A stretch of 64,000 bases of DNA, taken from Eretmocerus hayati. Its lineage: Eukaryota; Arthropoda; Insecta; Hymenoptera; Aphelinidae. Positions 54,226-64,000 of the stretch are shown piece after piece. Where the stretch lies: assembly GCA_029851415.1 (NCBI GenBank), contig CM056743.1, positions 75,844,186 through 75,908,185 of the forward strand, in the 5' to 3' direction. A model generated the notes under the pieces. That model saw only the letters and a list, made by a program, of their open reading frames with translations, was not told where the DNA came from and ran no database searches. The stretch's first letter is position 1, and each line of letters begins with the position of its first letter. A program made the position numbers and the translations under genes.

Positions 54226-54619
54226 AGCGTCTACTGCCGGTTGAGCGTCTACTGACACTTGACGGCTGAGCTATCGTGTGTGTGAATGTCTGTGCTATCG
54301 CGAACATCATTCGATCGGTGCTACATAAACATCCTCCCACCTCGAGAGAAAAATATATTCCATGGAAATAAACAAAGGATTTCATCAAAGTGTGGGACAA
54401 ATAAGGGTTTACTTGCAGTGAAAAATATATAGTCACTATTCTATTTCGGCTAGAGAAAATAATCACTGATTCCAAAAATAGAAAATCAAAAATTGATCAT
54501 CATAGTAAATATTCAATTCATCGTTGACTTAGTGCACTAATCACTTTTAAATCACTCGGAAGCCCATTCCACTCATCTTCTTCTGTCGGCTGCAATAGAC
54601 TTGACGTCTGAGTGTAACT
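54226..54619. other. No gene recognised
   Basis: Junction between foldback element and BEL element. Confidence 0.5.
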
Positions 54620-54624
54620 GAGTC
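54620..54624 (+). repeat. Target-site duplication of BEL element (GAGTC; right copy AAGTC)
   Basis: GAGTC before the 3' LTR against AAGTC at 62344-62348 after the 5' LTR: four of five bases agree. BEL/Pao elements make 5-bp duplications. Confidence 0.6.
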
Positions 54625-54911
54625 TGTTCAGTTTGGAAGCAGGTGAACTGAATAACTTTGATTTGACTCATAGCTTAAACAATTAAATAAACTATATTCA
54701 ACAAACCCATTGTACAGAGCGAGGAGGTGCGGTCGTTGGCCGAGCGGAAACTGGCGCAAGCCGCGGAAGGCGACGAACGCGCTGGAATGAGTAGCAGAAG
54801 AGCACGAAGTCGCAACGACAAGATGATGGCTGCGCGCGAGAATTCAAAATCCAACAATGACCTGATACTGAACTAGATGTATATAAATCGAAATGAACAT
54901 AATACTAAACA
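54625..54911 (-). repeat. 3' LTR of BEL element
   Basis: 287 bp, plus-strand ends TGTTCAGTTTGGAAG and ATACTAAACA. Contains a conserved GC-rich block (GGCGCAAGCCGCGGAAGG). Confidence 0.9.
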
Positions 54912-54926
54912 TTCCGCCCACCTCGA
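54912..54926 (-). other. Polypurine tract of BEL element
   Basis: Minus strand TCGAGGTGGGCGGAA directly upstream of the LTR start TGTTTAGTAT. Confidence 0.8.
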
Positions 54927-55667
54927 TTCGATACATTCAAGAAACTTGAATAATTCCATTTGACAAAGTGCTAATCATGATCTCAATATTGAGAATCGAT
55001 GAAGAATCCAAAATAATGAATATTCAAAGTTATAATGGGTGCATAAAGATTTTGATTTTCAACTAAGTTTGAACGAAAGATTCATGCAGAGCCATTTGGC
55101 AGCTAATTCATCAGAGACGAATTGCGAGATTTCCACAACAAAAATCTAAGGGGTGCAAAGTAACCTACAAGATGAAAAATCAAAAGTAGATCAGAATCAA
55201 ATTATGTAATGGAGGGTCTTCAAACAGAACGCAATTCGAACATAAAATACAAAGGAGAATTTAGCTGAACCTTCGAAAAAAATCGATCAATCATCTCAAA
55301 TTGTTACAACAATCAAGGGAAAAATCGAAGAATCAAGCCTGAATTTTAGTAAAATCTTAACACCACTTCATCAGATCGAAAGATATAGTAAGTTCCGGCC
55401 ACCCGGGAACGGGTCCCAAAATGAAGAACGTCCATTCCATTTGGAGATGAACGCCCTTGGCAACCGCGCAATTGGCTCTAAATTCCGTATTGTGCTCGCA
55501 ACCACGCCAGACACTAACTTAGTGCTTTTGAGCTGCCAAGACACCCATACTACTTGGAAAGTGACTCGAATTTCAACCGGTAAGTGGAATTAAGTTTACC
55601 GCGGACTCTATTGAAAACAAAAACTCCAACCTTATAACTAATCACTTATTGTCCATTATTAGAGAAT
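54927..55667 (-). other. BEL 3' non-coding region
   Basis: No supported ORF, no env. Confidence 0.6.
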
Positions 55668-56648
55668 TCAATTCTTATCACTTTGTTCTTCTGATGATGC
55701 GGGAACAAGTGGCACAAGCTTGACGATTGGTCGTCGGAATTTTGACGAGGCTGTGCAGACTTCTACCACTCGAATCCGGCCATCATTCCCAGGAAATACT
55801 GCGGTGATCATTGCCAAGGGCCATGCCGCTTGAGGTCTACACTCGTCGCGCAGTAAGACCACGTCACCCAATCGATAGGCCCGAGTAGACCGTGACCATT
55901 TATGTCTCTCTTGTAGTGCTTGTAGATATTCACTGAACCATGATTTCCAAAATTCCTGGACCATCTGAGTCATCCACCTCCATCTTTTGTGGACTGAAAT
56001 CGGCCTCGATGAAACTGTTGGTTCTGGAATTATGAATGATGGTCTCTGTATCAGAAAATGCGCAGGTGTCAGTGCAGCGAATTCAGGTGGATCATCTCCC
56101 AAAGGATCGATAGGCCTCGAGTTCAAACATGCTTAAATTTTCGACAACGATGTGTAAATTTCTACAAAAGTAAGAACATGGTCACCAACTATCCTTTTCA
56201 AGTAGTGCTTAGCTGATTTAACTGTAGCCTCCCAGATTCCTCCGAAATGCGGTGCCGAAGGTGGGTTGAATCTGAACTCCGTCTTCATGTTGCTCAGTTC
56301 CACATCTCTGTCCTCAAATTCTGCCGAAGCTCCATCAAAGCGACGTTGAAGCTCAGCGTCTGCCCCAACGAAATTTAAACCATTGCCGCACTCCAATTTG
56401 CTGCAATGTCCGCGTCTGGCAGTGAAGCGCTCGAACGCGGCCATGAATGCCTCACTTGAATAATCCTCCACTGCCTCCAAGTGGATAGCTCGTGTGCTGA
56501 GACAGATAAGGATACAAGCATGAGCCTTCATCGTCCCTTTGCCACGACTTTTGGATAATCGTCCTTTGAATGGACCTGCGAAGTCCATTCCCGAATGCTC
56601 AAAAGGATAAGCCGGAGTGACTCTAACCTTGAGAAGATCTCCCATCAA
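55668..56648 (-). pseudogene. BEL/Pao integrase, second catalytic Asp replaced by Gly
   Basis: Core: first Asp in HSGMDFAGPF, then CILICLSTRAIHLEAVEDYS. The second motif, normally YSDNGTNF in this family, reads ECGNGLNFVGA, so the catalytic Asp is Gly (codon GGC at 56385-56387). Glu is present in HFGGIWEATVKSAK. An in-frame stop near 56133 is followed by the same frame with NSRPIDPLGDDPPEFAALTP, HFLI and RWRWMTQMVQEFW, then YRLGDVVLLRDE, the BEL-specific C-terminal domain. One frame, broken by a stop. Confidence 0.93.
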
Positions 56649-57014
56649 TTGGGAGCTAACATTCGATAAGCGCTCTTATCTTTCCTCCGTGTTATTCTTA
56701 TGGAAGAGATTCAGGATTCGGCCACATTGCTTTTTTCTGCCATCTAAAATAGCACGCATGTTAGTTCCCAATTAAGTTGACAATTTTGCTGAATATCGTA
56801 GACATACCGTACACTGGTTGATCAGAACTTTCACCGCTTGTCGACCCCTCCGAATCCAGTACTGATTTCTGAGACTAGATAAAGTGAGCTGTGTACCACC
56901 GTGGAGAGAATCCAAGTAAGCTCGTCTCACAAGCAACTCTGTCAAACGGCTCCGGCCGGGAAGAATCCGAGGGTTCTTAGCAGCATAATCTAGAAGCGCA
57001 TGTCGCAGTCTGCC

Positions 57015-57593
57015 TCAAACTCTCAGGAGACCTTGATCTAAAAATGGTCTCAACTTCAACAAGTTTGAATCCTTCAGTTTCTTATCGTTTTCCAGGAACC
57101 TGAAACTGTCACCAAAACTATTTCTTTGTTCTATATATACCCATAACAATTCGGCATTCTTCAACTCCCCAGGTGGCAATAAACCCTCTGAAATCACTTC
57201 AAAATCAATGAATTTCAAGTGCAGAAACCTCTTTCTCTCACTAGTTTTCTCGCTGAGACGATAGCTGAGCTTCGTCAGAAAGCGAAGGCAATCTGCCGTA
57301 ACACGAAAGAGCTTCGTTGCTGTAGAAAACCTTGTCAACAATTCGTTTCGAAAGGAGTCATTCGGATACTGTAACGCAGTGGTATGGGAAGTGGGAGAAT
57401 TTCTCTCTTCAAGAGGCTTAACTGCCACATTCCCTGCTTCAGTAATCCACGGATGACTAGACTCCGACAAAAACGACGGACCATTCCACCAAAGCTCGAA
57501 CGACGACAAAAGTTCTGGACTCAACTCCCGAGAAACTACGTCTGCTGGGTTATCCTGTGATTTGACATGATGCCGATGACCTTGCGGAACCAA
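57015..57593 (-). pseudogene. BEL/Pao RNase H-to-integrase linker region
   Basis: In the same frame as the RT C-terminus and integrase. Recognisable by KSQDNPADVVSRELSPELL and WWNGPSFLSES, which follow RNase H in BEL pol. It continues with a Lys/Leu-rich stretch and stops at 57015. Confidence 0.85.
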
Positions 57594-57674
57594 CTCTTGA
57601 ATCAGAGAATATCTGTTTGCAACAAAAGTTTGCCACCGATCTCACAGAGCTCCAATCCAATACAGAACATCTTC

Positions 57675-59055
57675 TTAATCCGACCATAGATGGATCGATG
57701 CTATCTCCATAGGCATGATTTTAATGAAGTGATCCGTGAGTTTGGTCAATAATAACGCCGCGCAGAGTTCTAAGCGAGGTATACTAATCGTCTTGATTGG
57801 AGCTACCTTTGACTTGGAGCACTGCAACGATACAACTGCACGACCGTTTCTGATCATTCGCAAATGAATAACAGCACCGTATGCTTTTGAAAAAGCATAC
57901 GCAAATCCGTGCAACTCAATTTTCAATCCTTGGCTCGAACATCCGATCCGCCTGGGTAATCTAATCTCCTCCAAATTGGCAAGTTCTCTGTACCATTCAG
58001 ACCACTGGTTTGAATAGTCACTCGGAAGAACGTCATCTCGTTCACACTCCAAGAGCCGAATCGATTGCATGAATATCTTTGCCCAGATCACCACCGGAGC
58101 TAACCAACCCAATGGATCGAAGATTTTAGCTCTGAGAGACAATATCGTTCTTTTCGTCAACTTTTGAGTGTCGAAACCTTGAGGTTTGATACTGAAATGG
58201 AAGTAGTCCTCTCTTGGGGCCCAAGATAGACCAAGTATAGAGGTACAATCGTCAGATTCGAAAGTAGCCGAGCCGTGAATTTTATGACCGACTGGGATTT
58301 GTTCGATCAACTGAGCATCATTCGCCGCCCATTTCCGTAGCTCGAACCATCCCACCTTGAGAATCGCGATCAATTGCACTTGTTCCTGACGAGTTTCTTC
58401 TACTGTCTCTCCTCCCGACATAATATCATCCATTTATGATTCATCCTCAATGAATTCAACTGCTGAAGCAGATAGATGCTCATAATCCTTAGCCAATTGC
58501 CTCGAAACCCTGATGGCAAGATAAGGCGAACATTTTAAACAGTAAGTGACCGTTCTGAGGAAATAGAGTGAGACTTCCAGATCCGGATTTTTTCTTTCAT
58601 AAGATCATCTGCAAGTGACGATCTCTGGGGTCGACTAAAACCTGTCTGAACATTTTCTCTATATCAGCCACGAAAACAAATTCATACCGACGCCATTTCA
58701 TTATCAGATCCACCAGCTTTGGTAGCAAATTCTCGCCAGTGTAAAGGAGATCATTCAATGTAGTGCCATGAACTTTGTTTGGACCGTTGAAAACCGTCCG
58801 TAAATTCTTGGAGCCTTGAAGTACTCCGTGATGAGGAAGAGTATAGCAACCATTCTTATCCTCTACCGACAAATTTGGAGCTTTTTTCATATGCTCGAGA
58901 TCCTCGTACTCTTGCATGAAAGCCTTATATTTCGACTCGAAATCCGAATTCTTCGAGAATTTCCGTTTCCTGGGATGGAGCGTTTGAAGAGCAGAGGAGT
59001 AAGAATCACCGAGTTTAAAATTCAAATTTTTCATCAACTCTTGTTTTACTGGCAA
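57675..59055 (-). pseudogene. BEL/Pao reverse transcriptase; Tyr of YMDD is a stop
   Basis: N-terminal RT: VRLPVKQELMKNL at about 59055, YTLPHHGVLQ, LRTVFNGPNKVHGTTLND and FVFVADIEKMFRQV with DPRDRHLQMIL. A one-base deletion near 58592 changes frame (then RKNPDLEVSL...). In that frame the catalytic box reads E-D-E-S-stop-M-D-D-I: TAA at 58434-58436 stands exactly where Tyr of YMDD should be. Thereafter LGLSWAPREDYFHF, KIFDPLGWLAPVVIWAKIFM and PRLELCAALLLTKL are intact, reaching the RNase H start. Confidence 0.93.
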
Positions 59056-59169
59056 CCGAACTACGTATCTACCGCCAAAATTTTGTGAGTAGGTCTCCTG
59101 AAAATGTTTTTCGCATTTGCGATCGTCCTCAGAGAGCTTTTTCCCGACCGTTACGACTTCTCCTTGCTT

Positions 59170-59616
59170 TCAAAATTCCTCAAGAATTGATTCTAACACT
59201 GTGTTATCAACTAAATGAAGATAAGATGAAGAAGATTCTGAGTTTTGACCGACACTAGAAGAAACTATCCAACCCAATTTAGTATTTGTAGCGATAGGTT
59301 GGTTTGAAAGATCGACATTTGCCTTTTTCGCGCCCTTAAGCACAATTTGAGAGTAAATTTTGGCACCCAGCAAGATATCAATTGATCTCGTTCTTAAGAA
59401 ATTGGGATCAGCCAAATTGAGTCCCCTGAGATGATCCCATTCATCCGCTCCCGTTGCAACAGAACCTCTATAACCAGAATCCTCAGGAATAATGAAAGCC
59501 TGCACATCACAACTGGAATCAGAGGAAAATCTGGGACGCACCGTGAAATTGGCCAAACCCCTCGAAATTCCGGTGTTGAGGTCGCCAACCCCCTTGATTT
59601 GTACCTTAGATATCAT
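59170..59616 (-). pseudogene. BEL/Pao protease-to-RT segment
   Basis: Same frame as gag, separated by a TGA at 59629-59631. Contains DVQAFIIPEDSG..., LNLADPNFLRTRSIDILLGA and LGWIVSSSVG, the part after the catalytic Asp of the A17-type protease. It ends at a TGA at 59170-59172, followed in frame by the RT. Confidence 0.88.
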
Positions 59617-59628
59617 CCTCTTTCTCCC

Positions 59629-61109
59629 TCATTTTTGGCAAGCATTCTCTGTTATGAAAGAGGATTGCGAGCAGTGATCGATCAAAGCTGTGAAGTGAAA
59701 TTCAAATCCGTCAGCTGATGTAAGTTCCACTTCTGCTGTGGGCAAAAGCACAAAGCCCGAATTGTCTACCGAATTCAGACAAGTGGTGACCGTTGAATGC
59801 GTATTTGAGGAAGATTTTTGATTCATCTCTGAACCCTTGTCTTCGCTCGAAGGACCCGAACCCGTCTCATCACCAGTTTGAGAATCGGTTGATGGCTTAG
59901 AAATATCCGAATGAAGGAAAGTCTGATGTCTCCCGTTACACTTTTTAAAATTTTTCTTGGATCGACAAGACCTAGCACTGTGCTGACCAAAACAAATGAA
60001 ACATAACCTCTTCTCAATCACAAACAATTTTCTATCGGCCTTACTTTTTGCTTCCAAAGCATCACACTGCGATGGATGATGGTTATCCGAACAGCAACGA
60101 CAAACCTTTTCTGATGACTCAGAATCCGAACAAGTAGCCATAGAATTAGTTTCGCTTGAATTGGAATTCTTTCCCGATTGGTTACTAGAGCTCGGCTTGA
60201 TGCTGCTCTCGATTGACTCTAACGTAGCTAATTTCTCTTTCAAAAAAGCTTCCAATTGCTCTATAGATGGAGGATCATGGGAGATGCCCAAGTGCTTTTT
60301 CCATTCCTTTCTTGTAACTAAGTCAAATCTCGAAACAGTCGTGAATACGAACTGATCTTCACCATTAGTTTTCACCGGACGATCTAGACTTTTCAAAAAA
60401 TTCAAAGTTCCGAAAGTTCCAGAGTGAAGTTTTTTCAATTCAGTGTACGATTCATTTCTCATTTGTTTTAGAGAGTAGAAAGAACTTAAGGTCAAACTGA
60501 AAAGTCTCCGCTTATTCTCATGAAAATCGCACAGTTCCTTCCAAGCTCGTGGGTATTCATCAGCCGTGAGATCGATGGATTTCATGAGATCTAATGCCTC
60601 ACCCTGTAACTTGGATTGCAAATGATAGAAGTTTACCACTGGTTGAATCTCATCCCTTCTATGCATCAAGTTTTGATAAAGATCCCGAAAATTGGCCCAT
60701 TCGTTCAACTTCCCTGGAAATGTTGGCATTTCGGTTTTGCCGAGGGAATACGACGAAGCAGGAGCTACAACTGTTTGCGAAGCCGGTGCTACAGCAGGGT
60801 TGGTCTCATCGCTCGACGTATCCAAATCCGCAATCGAATCCAAGAAAACTCAGCCTCATTATCCATATAAGACTCTTCAACCAATTCACCAATTTTCAAT
60901 TTGGAATAATCTAATTCCTTGTCTACACCGAAATCTGCGATAATCTTGTTATGATTCAAACAGAGAGTTTTGTAGTGGAAGAAAAGATTTTCTACCCGCA
61001 CGATCGCATTAGCCTTGGTCATCCTAGCTTGACCCTTGGCCTTGAAGTTTTTGTAAGCTAACGAAATCTTTTTCTGCAAATCGAGTCGCTGATCATAGAG
61101 CGCCTCCAT
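59629..61109 (-). pseudogene. gag: BEL/Pao Gag and start of protease, one frameshift
   Basis: First segment (60789-61109) starts with a likely Met and is helical and basic (YDQRLDLQKKISLAYKNF). The frame shifts near 60835-60850 to a 404-codon frame: Ala/Ser linker, then the DUF1759-like domain (LPTF-type PTFPGKLNEWANFRDLY at about 40-57 and LQGEALDLMKSIDLT), zinc-knuckle region C248-R-C250-C251...C260 and C281-X2-C284...C293, and the protease start LIDHCSQSSFITENA near the end. The protein coats RNA and forms particles in the cytoplasm. The frameshift lies in a short T run. Confidence 0.9.
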
Positions 61110-62036
61110 GATTATTCGGAAAGATCGTAGAAACCGTCAGATACCCAAACTGACACTCGACCGAAAAAATCGAAATCCAAATGTGAATGCTTTGATACAG
61201 CCCGATATGCTTGTATCTTTGCGAACTCACCGATGAAAGATGCCAAAATTCTAGCCAGAATAAGGCAAAACCAACCGAAGAATGAGGAATTTCTCAAGTC
61301 TAACCAAAGATTTGATGGGAGCACTGATCCAAAAATCCCCCTAGTCGTACCGAAAATTATTCACAATTATTTACAACGCAACCTAAAACGTAAGACAATT
61401 TCTTGGATCCAACATTTGGAGGGTGGAAAGCCAGGAACCATAAGTTGAGATCTCTAATATCGATCTAGTACCCAGTCAAGATTCAATGTAACGATCTCAT
61501 ATAATACATAGCCTATGACTCACTCGTACCGCTGTAGAATCAGCTAAAGCACGAAGAGTATCCGCCGACGCCGAAAACGTGGTGCGCCGCAATGCTGCGA
61601 TGTATCACTCCGAAGAACGTCGGAGCCAAAGACGCGGTGCGCTAAGGGTGTGATGTAGACCGTTGAGCTGGCTGCTAGACTGTACGGCGACACGATGCGG
61701 TTGACGCAGCAATTACGCTGCTACGCTGAGTACCGACGGAAAGCAGCGCGCAGCTGGTGAACAGCTGCGGATGACTCTGGTCAGCTATGTTGCCAGATGT
61801 CGAGCTCAGCTCCGGGCAGCACACACCAACGTCGGCTATCACACACGACGCCCATCCGATGATGCTAAAAAGGCCGTTGACTTGATCATAAAATCAAGGT
61901 CATCATCATCAAGAATGCTCGCATTTATGATAATGAATTACGCTGAGCAATGCCAAAAAATGCGACAAATCCCGGATTGGAGCGAATGGATGCGAATCCA
62001 TTCGCATCGACTTGAATTTCACTCACTGGCTCCAAT
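61110..62036 (-). other. BEL leader region
   Basis: Untranslated region between primer-binding site and gag. A plus-strand frame here (61771-62118) is not supported. Confidence 0.55.
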
Positions 62037-62054
62037 CCGGTATCCGAAGGACCA
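62037..62054 (-). other. Primer-binding site of BEL element
   Basis: Minus strand TGGTCCTTCGGATACCGG two nt after the LTR end. Leaders beginning TGGTCCTTCG are familiar from BEL elements. Confidence 0.75.
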
Positions 62055-62056
62055 TA

Positions 62057-62343
62057 TGTTCAGTTCGGGAGCAGGTGATTTTAATAATTTTGATTTGACT
62101 CATAGTTTAAACGATTAAATAAACTATATTCAACAAACTCATTGTACAGAGCGAGGTGGTGCGGTCGTTGGTCGACCGGAAACTGGCGCAAGCCGCGGAA
62201 GGTGACGAACGCGCTGGAATGAATAGCAGAAGAGCACGAAGTCGCAACGACAAGATGGCGGCTGGGCGCGAGAATTCAAAATCCAACAATGACCTCATAC
62301 TGAACTAGTTGTAAATAGATCAAAATGAACACAATACTAAACA
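62057..62343 (-). repeat. 5' LTR of BEL element
   Basis: 287 bp, same length and ends as 54625-54911, with several substitutions. Confidence 0.9.
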
Positions 62344-62469
62344 AAGTCCTTGAAGTAATGTAGAACTTGATGTGAACAACATATGACCAACCAGCCAGGG
62401 TCGATCTTTATCATATCGCTGTTGCTGGGGTCCAGTGTTCCGAAGTTTTGGGACCATTCGAGTAATAAT

Positions 62470-62775
62470 TTACCAGTGACAAAGAGTTAATATCTTGTCA
62501 GTATTCATGTTTTTGATAAGCATGAGAGATGATTCGCCTGGTATACTGACATGAGCTGGTATTAGGGCATTTGAATCAGAGAGACCATCACTAAGGGGTA
62601 CGAGAGACCTGGAGTTGATACATGTCTCTGCTTGGTCGAGGGCTGTCGTAAATTTCTCCAAGGTGAGTATCGTTTCTCCTTTACCCTCTCTAGGCAATGT
62701 TTCACTGCCCTAACCCCTGGTTCCCAAATAGATTCAATATAAGGGACGGCGTGTAGATGAGGACACGGATCGGTA
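62470..62775 (-). pseudogene. Second BEL/Pao integrase relic
   Basis: Minus strand: IWEPGVRAVKHCLERV (about 62700-62770), the segment with the catalytic Glu, then after a frame change LTLEKFTTALDQAETCINSR and LVPLSDGLSDSNALIPAH, matching BEL integrase between core and C-terminal domain. Sequence differs from the integrase at 55668-56648, so it is a different BEL family. The BEL element at 54625-62343 lies directly beside it. Confidence 0.85.
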
Positions 62776-62836
62776 CATGACTCTGAAGTTCCAATCGATT
62801 ATCTTAATCGAAAGTCGAAAAAATTTTTTTCTTGGA

Positions 62837-63465
62837 TTCGAACCTCTGTCCCGAAATTCCTTGATTGGGATCGCTTTCTTGTGCCAAAAAAAGGTGCCTG
62901 AATCTTTCGCAGCCCCCCCCCCCCCCGGTGAATGCCAACACCCCCAAATCGGGGGTTGAGATTCGGGAATTTTTTAGAACAGTCCAGGAGGCTCTATTCC
63001 AGAATTTTTCGATTGGGATTGCTTCCTTGTGACGAAAGAAGTTGCCTGAATTTTTTGCAGCCCCCCGGTGAATGCCAACACCCCCAAATCGGGGGTTGAA
63101 ATTCGGAAATTTTTTTAGAACAGGCCAGGAGGCTCTGTTCCAAAATTTCTCGATTGGGATTCCTTCCTTGTGACGAAAGAAGATGCCTGAATTTTTTGCT
63201 GCCCCCCCTCCCCCGTTGAATGCCAACACCCCCCCAAATCGGGGGTTGAAATTCGGGAATTTTTTTAGAACAGGCCAGGAGGCTCTGTTCCAAAATTCCT
63301 CGATTGGGATCGCTTTCTTGTGACAAAAGAAGGTGCCTGAATCTTTCGCAGCCCCCCCCCCCGGTGAATGCCAACACCCCCAAATCGGGGGTTGAAATTC
63401 GGGAATTTTTTTAGATTATGCCAGGAGGCTCTGTTCCAAAATTTCTCGATTGGGATCGCTTCCCA
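62837..63465. repeat. Tandem array of ~141-150-bp units with variable C runs
   Basis: GATTGGGA recurs at 62863, 63011, 63152, 63302 and 63448. Each unit holds a C-rich tract of varying length, GTGAATGCCAACACCCCCAA or a close variant, ATCGGGGGTTGA and AGGCTCTGTTCCAAAAT-type sequence. Length differences come from the C runs. Open frames across it are repeat read-through. Confidence 0.9.
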
Positions 63466-64000
63466 CTTTACTCATCCACATGATTCCCCGGAGGTTTCTC
63501 GATAAATTCGTACATTCTCGTGTGGTCTGAAATTGCACTGGACGCATCATTTTGTTCTGCAACATTGAGGTTAGCGTGCGCTGAAGGCAACATTGGAAAT
63601 CTTTGACGACAGTAAGAAGATTTTCGAATCACAAGCTAAAGAATTGACGGGATTGGATTAGCAAGTGAGCAGAAATCCCCGAGAATCCTGTTAATCTCCT
63701 CCAAGTGTTTTCTTTCAGCGTAATTGCTTGAACAATAATCTCGGAGAAGTTCTGGGCTACTCCGAATCAGAACGGTGTAACTCCATTCTTGACATTCTTG
63801 GGTGATTAGCATAGAAGTTCCTGAGATAAAGATAATTCGAATCATGGTGCGAGGTGAACATTCTTCCTTCAATATGGAATCAATGTTCTCCTTCGTCGTC
63901 TCTCGTGTGGCGCATCTCAGACGTTAATCATTTCCACGTCTCATTCCGCAACTAAAAATAGACTCACAAGTCCACCAGCTTTTGAAAAAATCCACTCTCA
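63466..64000. other. No gene recognised
   Basis: A minus frame 63636-63872 (78 codons, Leu/Glu/Arg-rich) has no recognised motif. Confidence 0.45.

Larger units (their letters stand above)
54625..62343 (-). mobile_element. BEL/Pao LTR retrotransposon, defective
   Basis: 7.7 kb element with 287-bp LTRs, a primer-binding site, a polypurine tract and the BEL gene order on the minus strand: gag with DUF1759-like domain and zinc knuckles, protease, RT, RNase H, integrase with the long BEL C-terminal domain, and no env. Gag and pol were one frame; it is now cut by two frameshifts (near 60840 and near 58592) and several stops. About 0.75 kb of non-coding DNA separates pol from the 3' LTR. Confidence 0.93.

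Noticed and set aside
53499..54226. Open frames across the 156-bp repeats
   Set aside because: Read-through of tandem repeats; the unit length is a multiple of three, so frames stay open by chance.
62804..63383. Gly/Phe-rich minus frames of 129-141 codons
   Set aside because: Read-through of the tandem array with C runs.

Overview
This window looks like a transposon-dense stretch of an arthropod, probably insect, nuclear genome. That is inferred from the element types: an errantivirus-like Ty3/Gypsy provirus with envelope genes, another Ty3/Gypsy element, a CsRn1/Kabuki-type Gypsy relic, a BEL/Pao element, an R1-like non-LTR fragment, pogo-, piggyBac- and hAT-type non-autonomous elements, and many long palindromic (foldback) elements. 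I recognise no conserved host gene. All domain names come from motif reading; no database search was run.

Layout. 1-757: R1-like reverse transcriptase relic, cut by a palindromic element (757-1320) and followed by a tRNA-like sequence. 2.3-9.6 kb: unassigned DNA with a foldback element (2327-2986), a pogo/Tigger-like MITE (7228-7995), two small inverted-repeat elements and a tRNA-Lys-like SINE head. 11334-15062: a 3.7 kb palindrome with nested repeats. 15644-24833: an LTR provirus on the minus strand with 4-bp target duplication, primer-binding site and polypurine tract. It has lost gag, protease, RT and RNase H but keeps integrase, two tandem env-like genes and two Cys-containing downstream ORFs. 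Its 3' LTR carries a piggyBac-type MITE; its 5' LTR shows the empty site.

26132-27177: another palindrome. 28602-39106: a second complete-ended Ty3/Gypsy element (minus strand) with a zinc-knuckle-free, RGG/Asn/Gln-rich Gag, a broken pol and a coiled-coil-like ORF where env would sit. 40760-43575: CsRn1-like pol relic (plus strand). 44355-46887: a 2.5 kb palindrome. 46.9-49.9 kb: mostly unassigned. 50989-54225: a foldback element whose arms are built from 156-bp tandem repeats, with a nested hAT-type element. 54625-62343: a BEL/Pao element (minus strand) with 287-bp LTRs. 62344-64000: a second BEL integrase relic, a roughly 145-bp tandem array and unassigned DNA.

The most interesting system is the env-rich provirus at 15.6-24.8 kb. 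Its LTRs are nearly identical, so the insertion is recent, yet it lacks gag and RT, and its second envelope-like gene has lost the dibasic cleavage site of the first. A second pattern is that all three RT genes reaching the catalytic box are broken exactly at YxDD. As seen here, no autonomous element is present.
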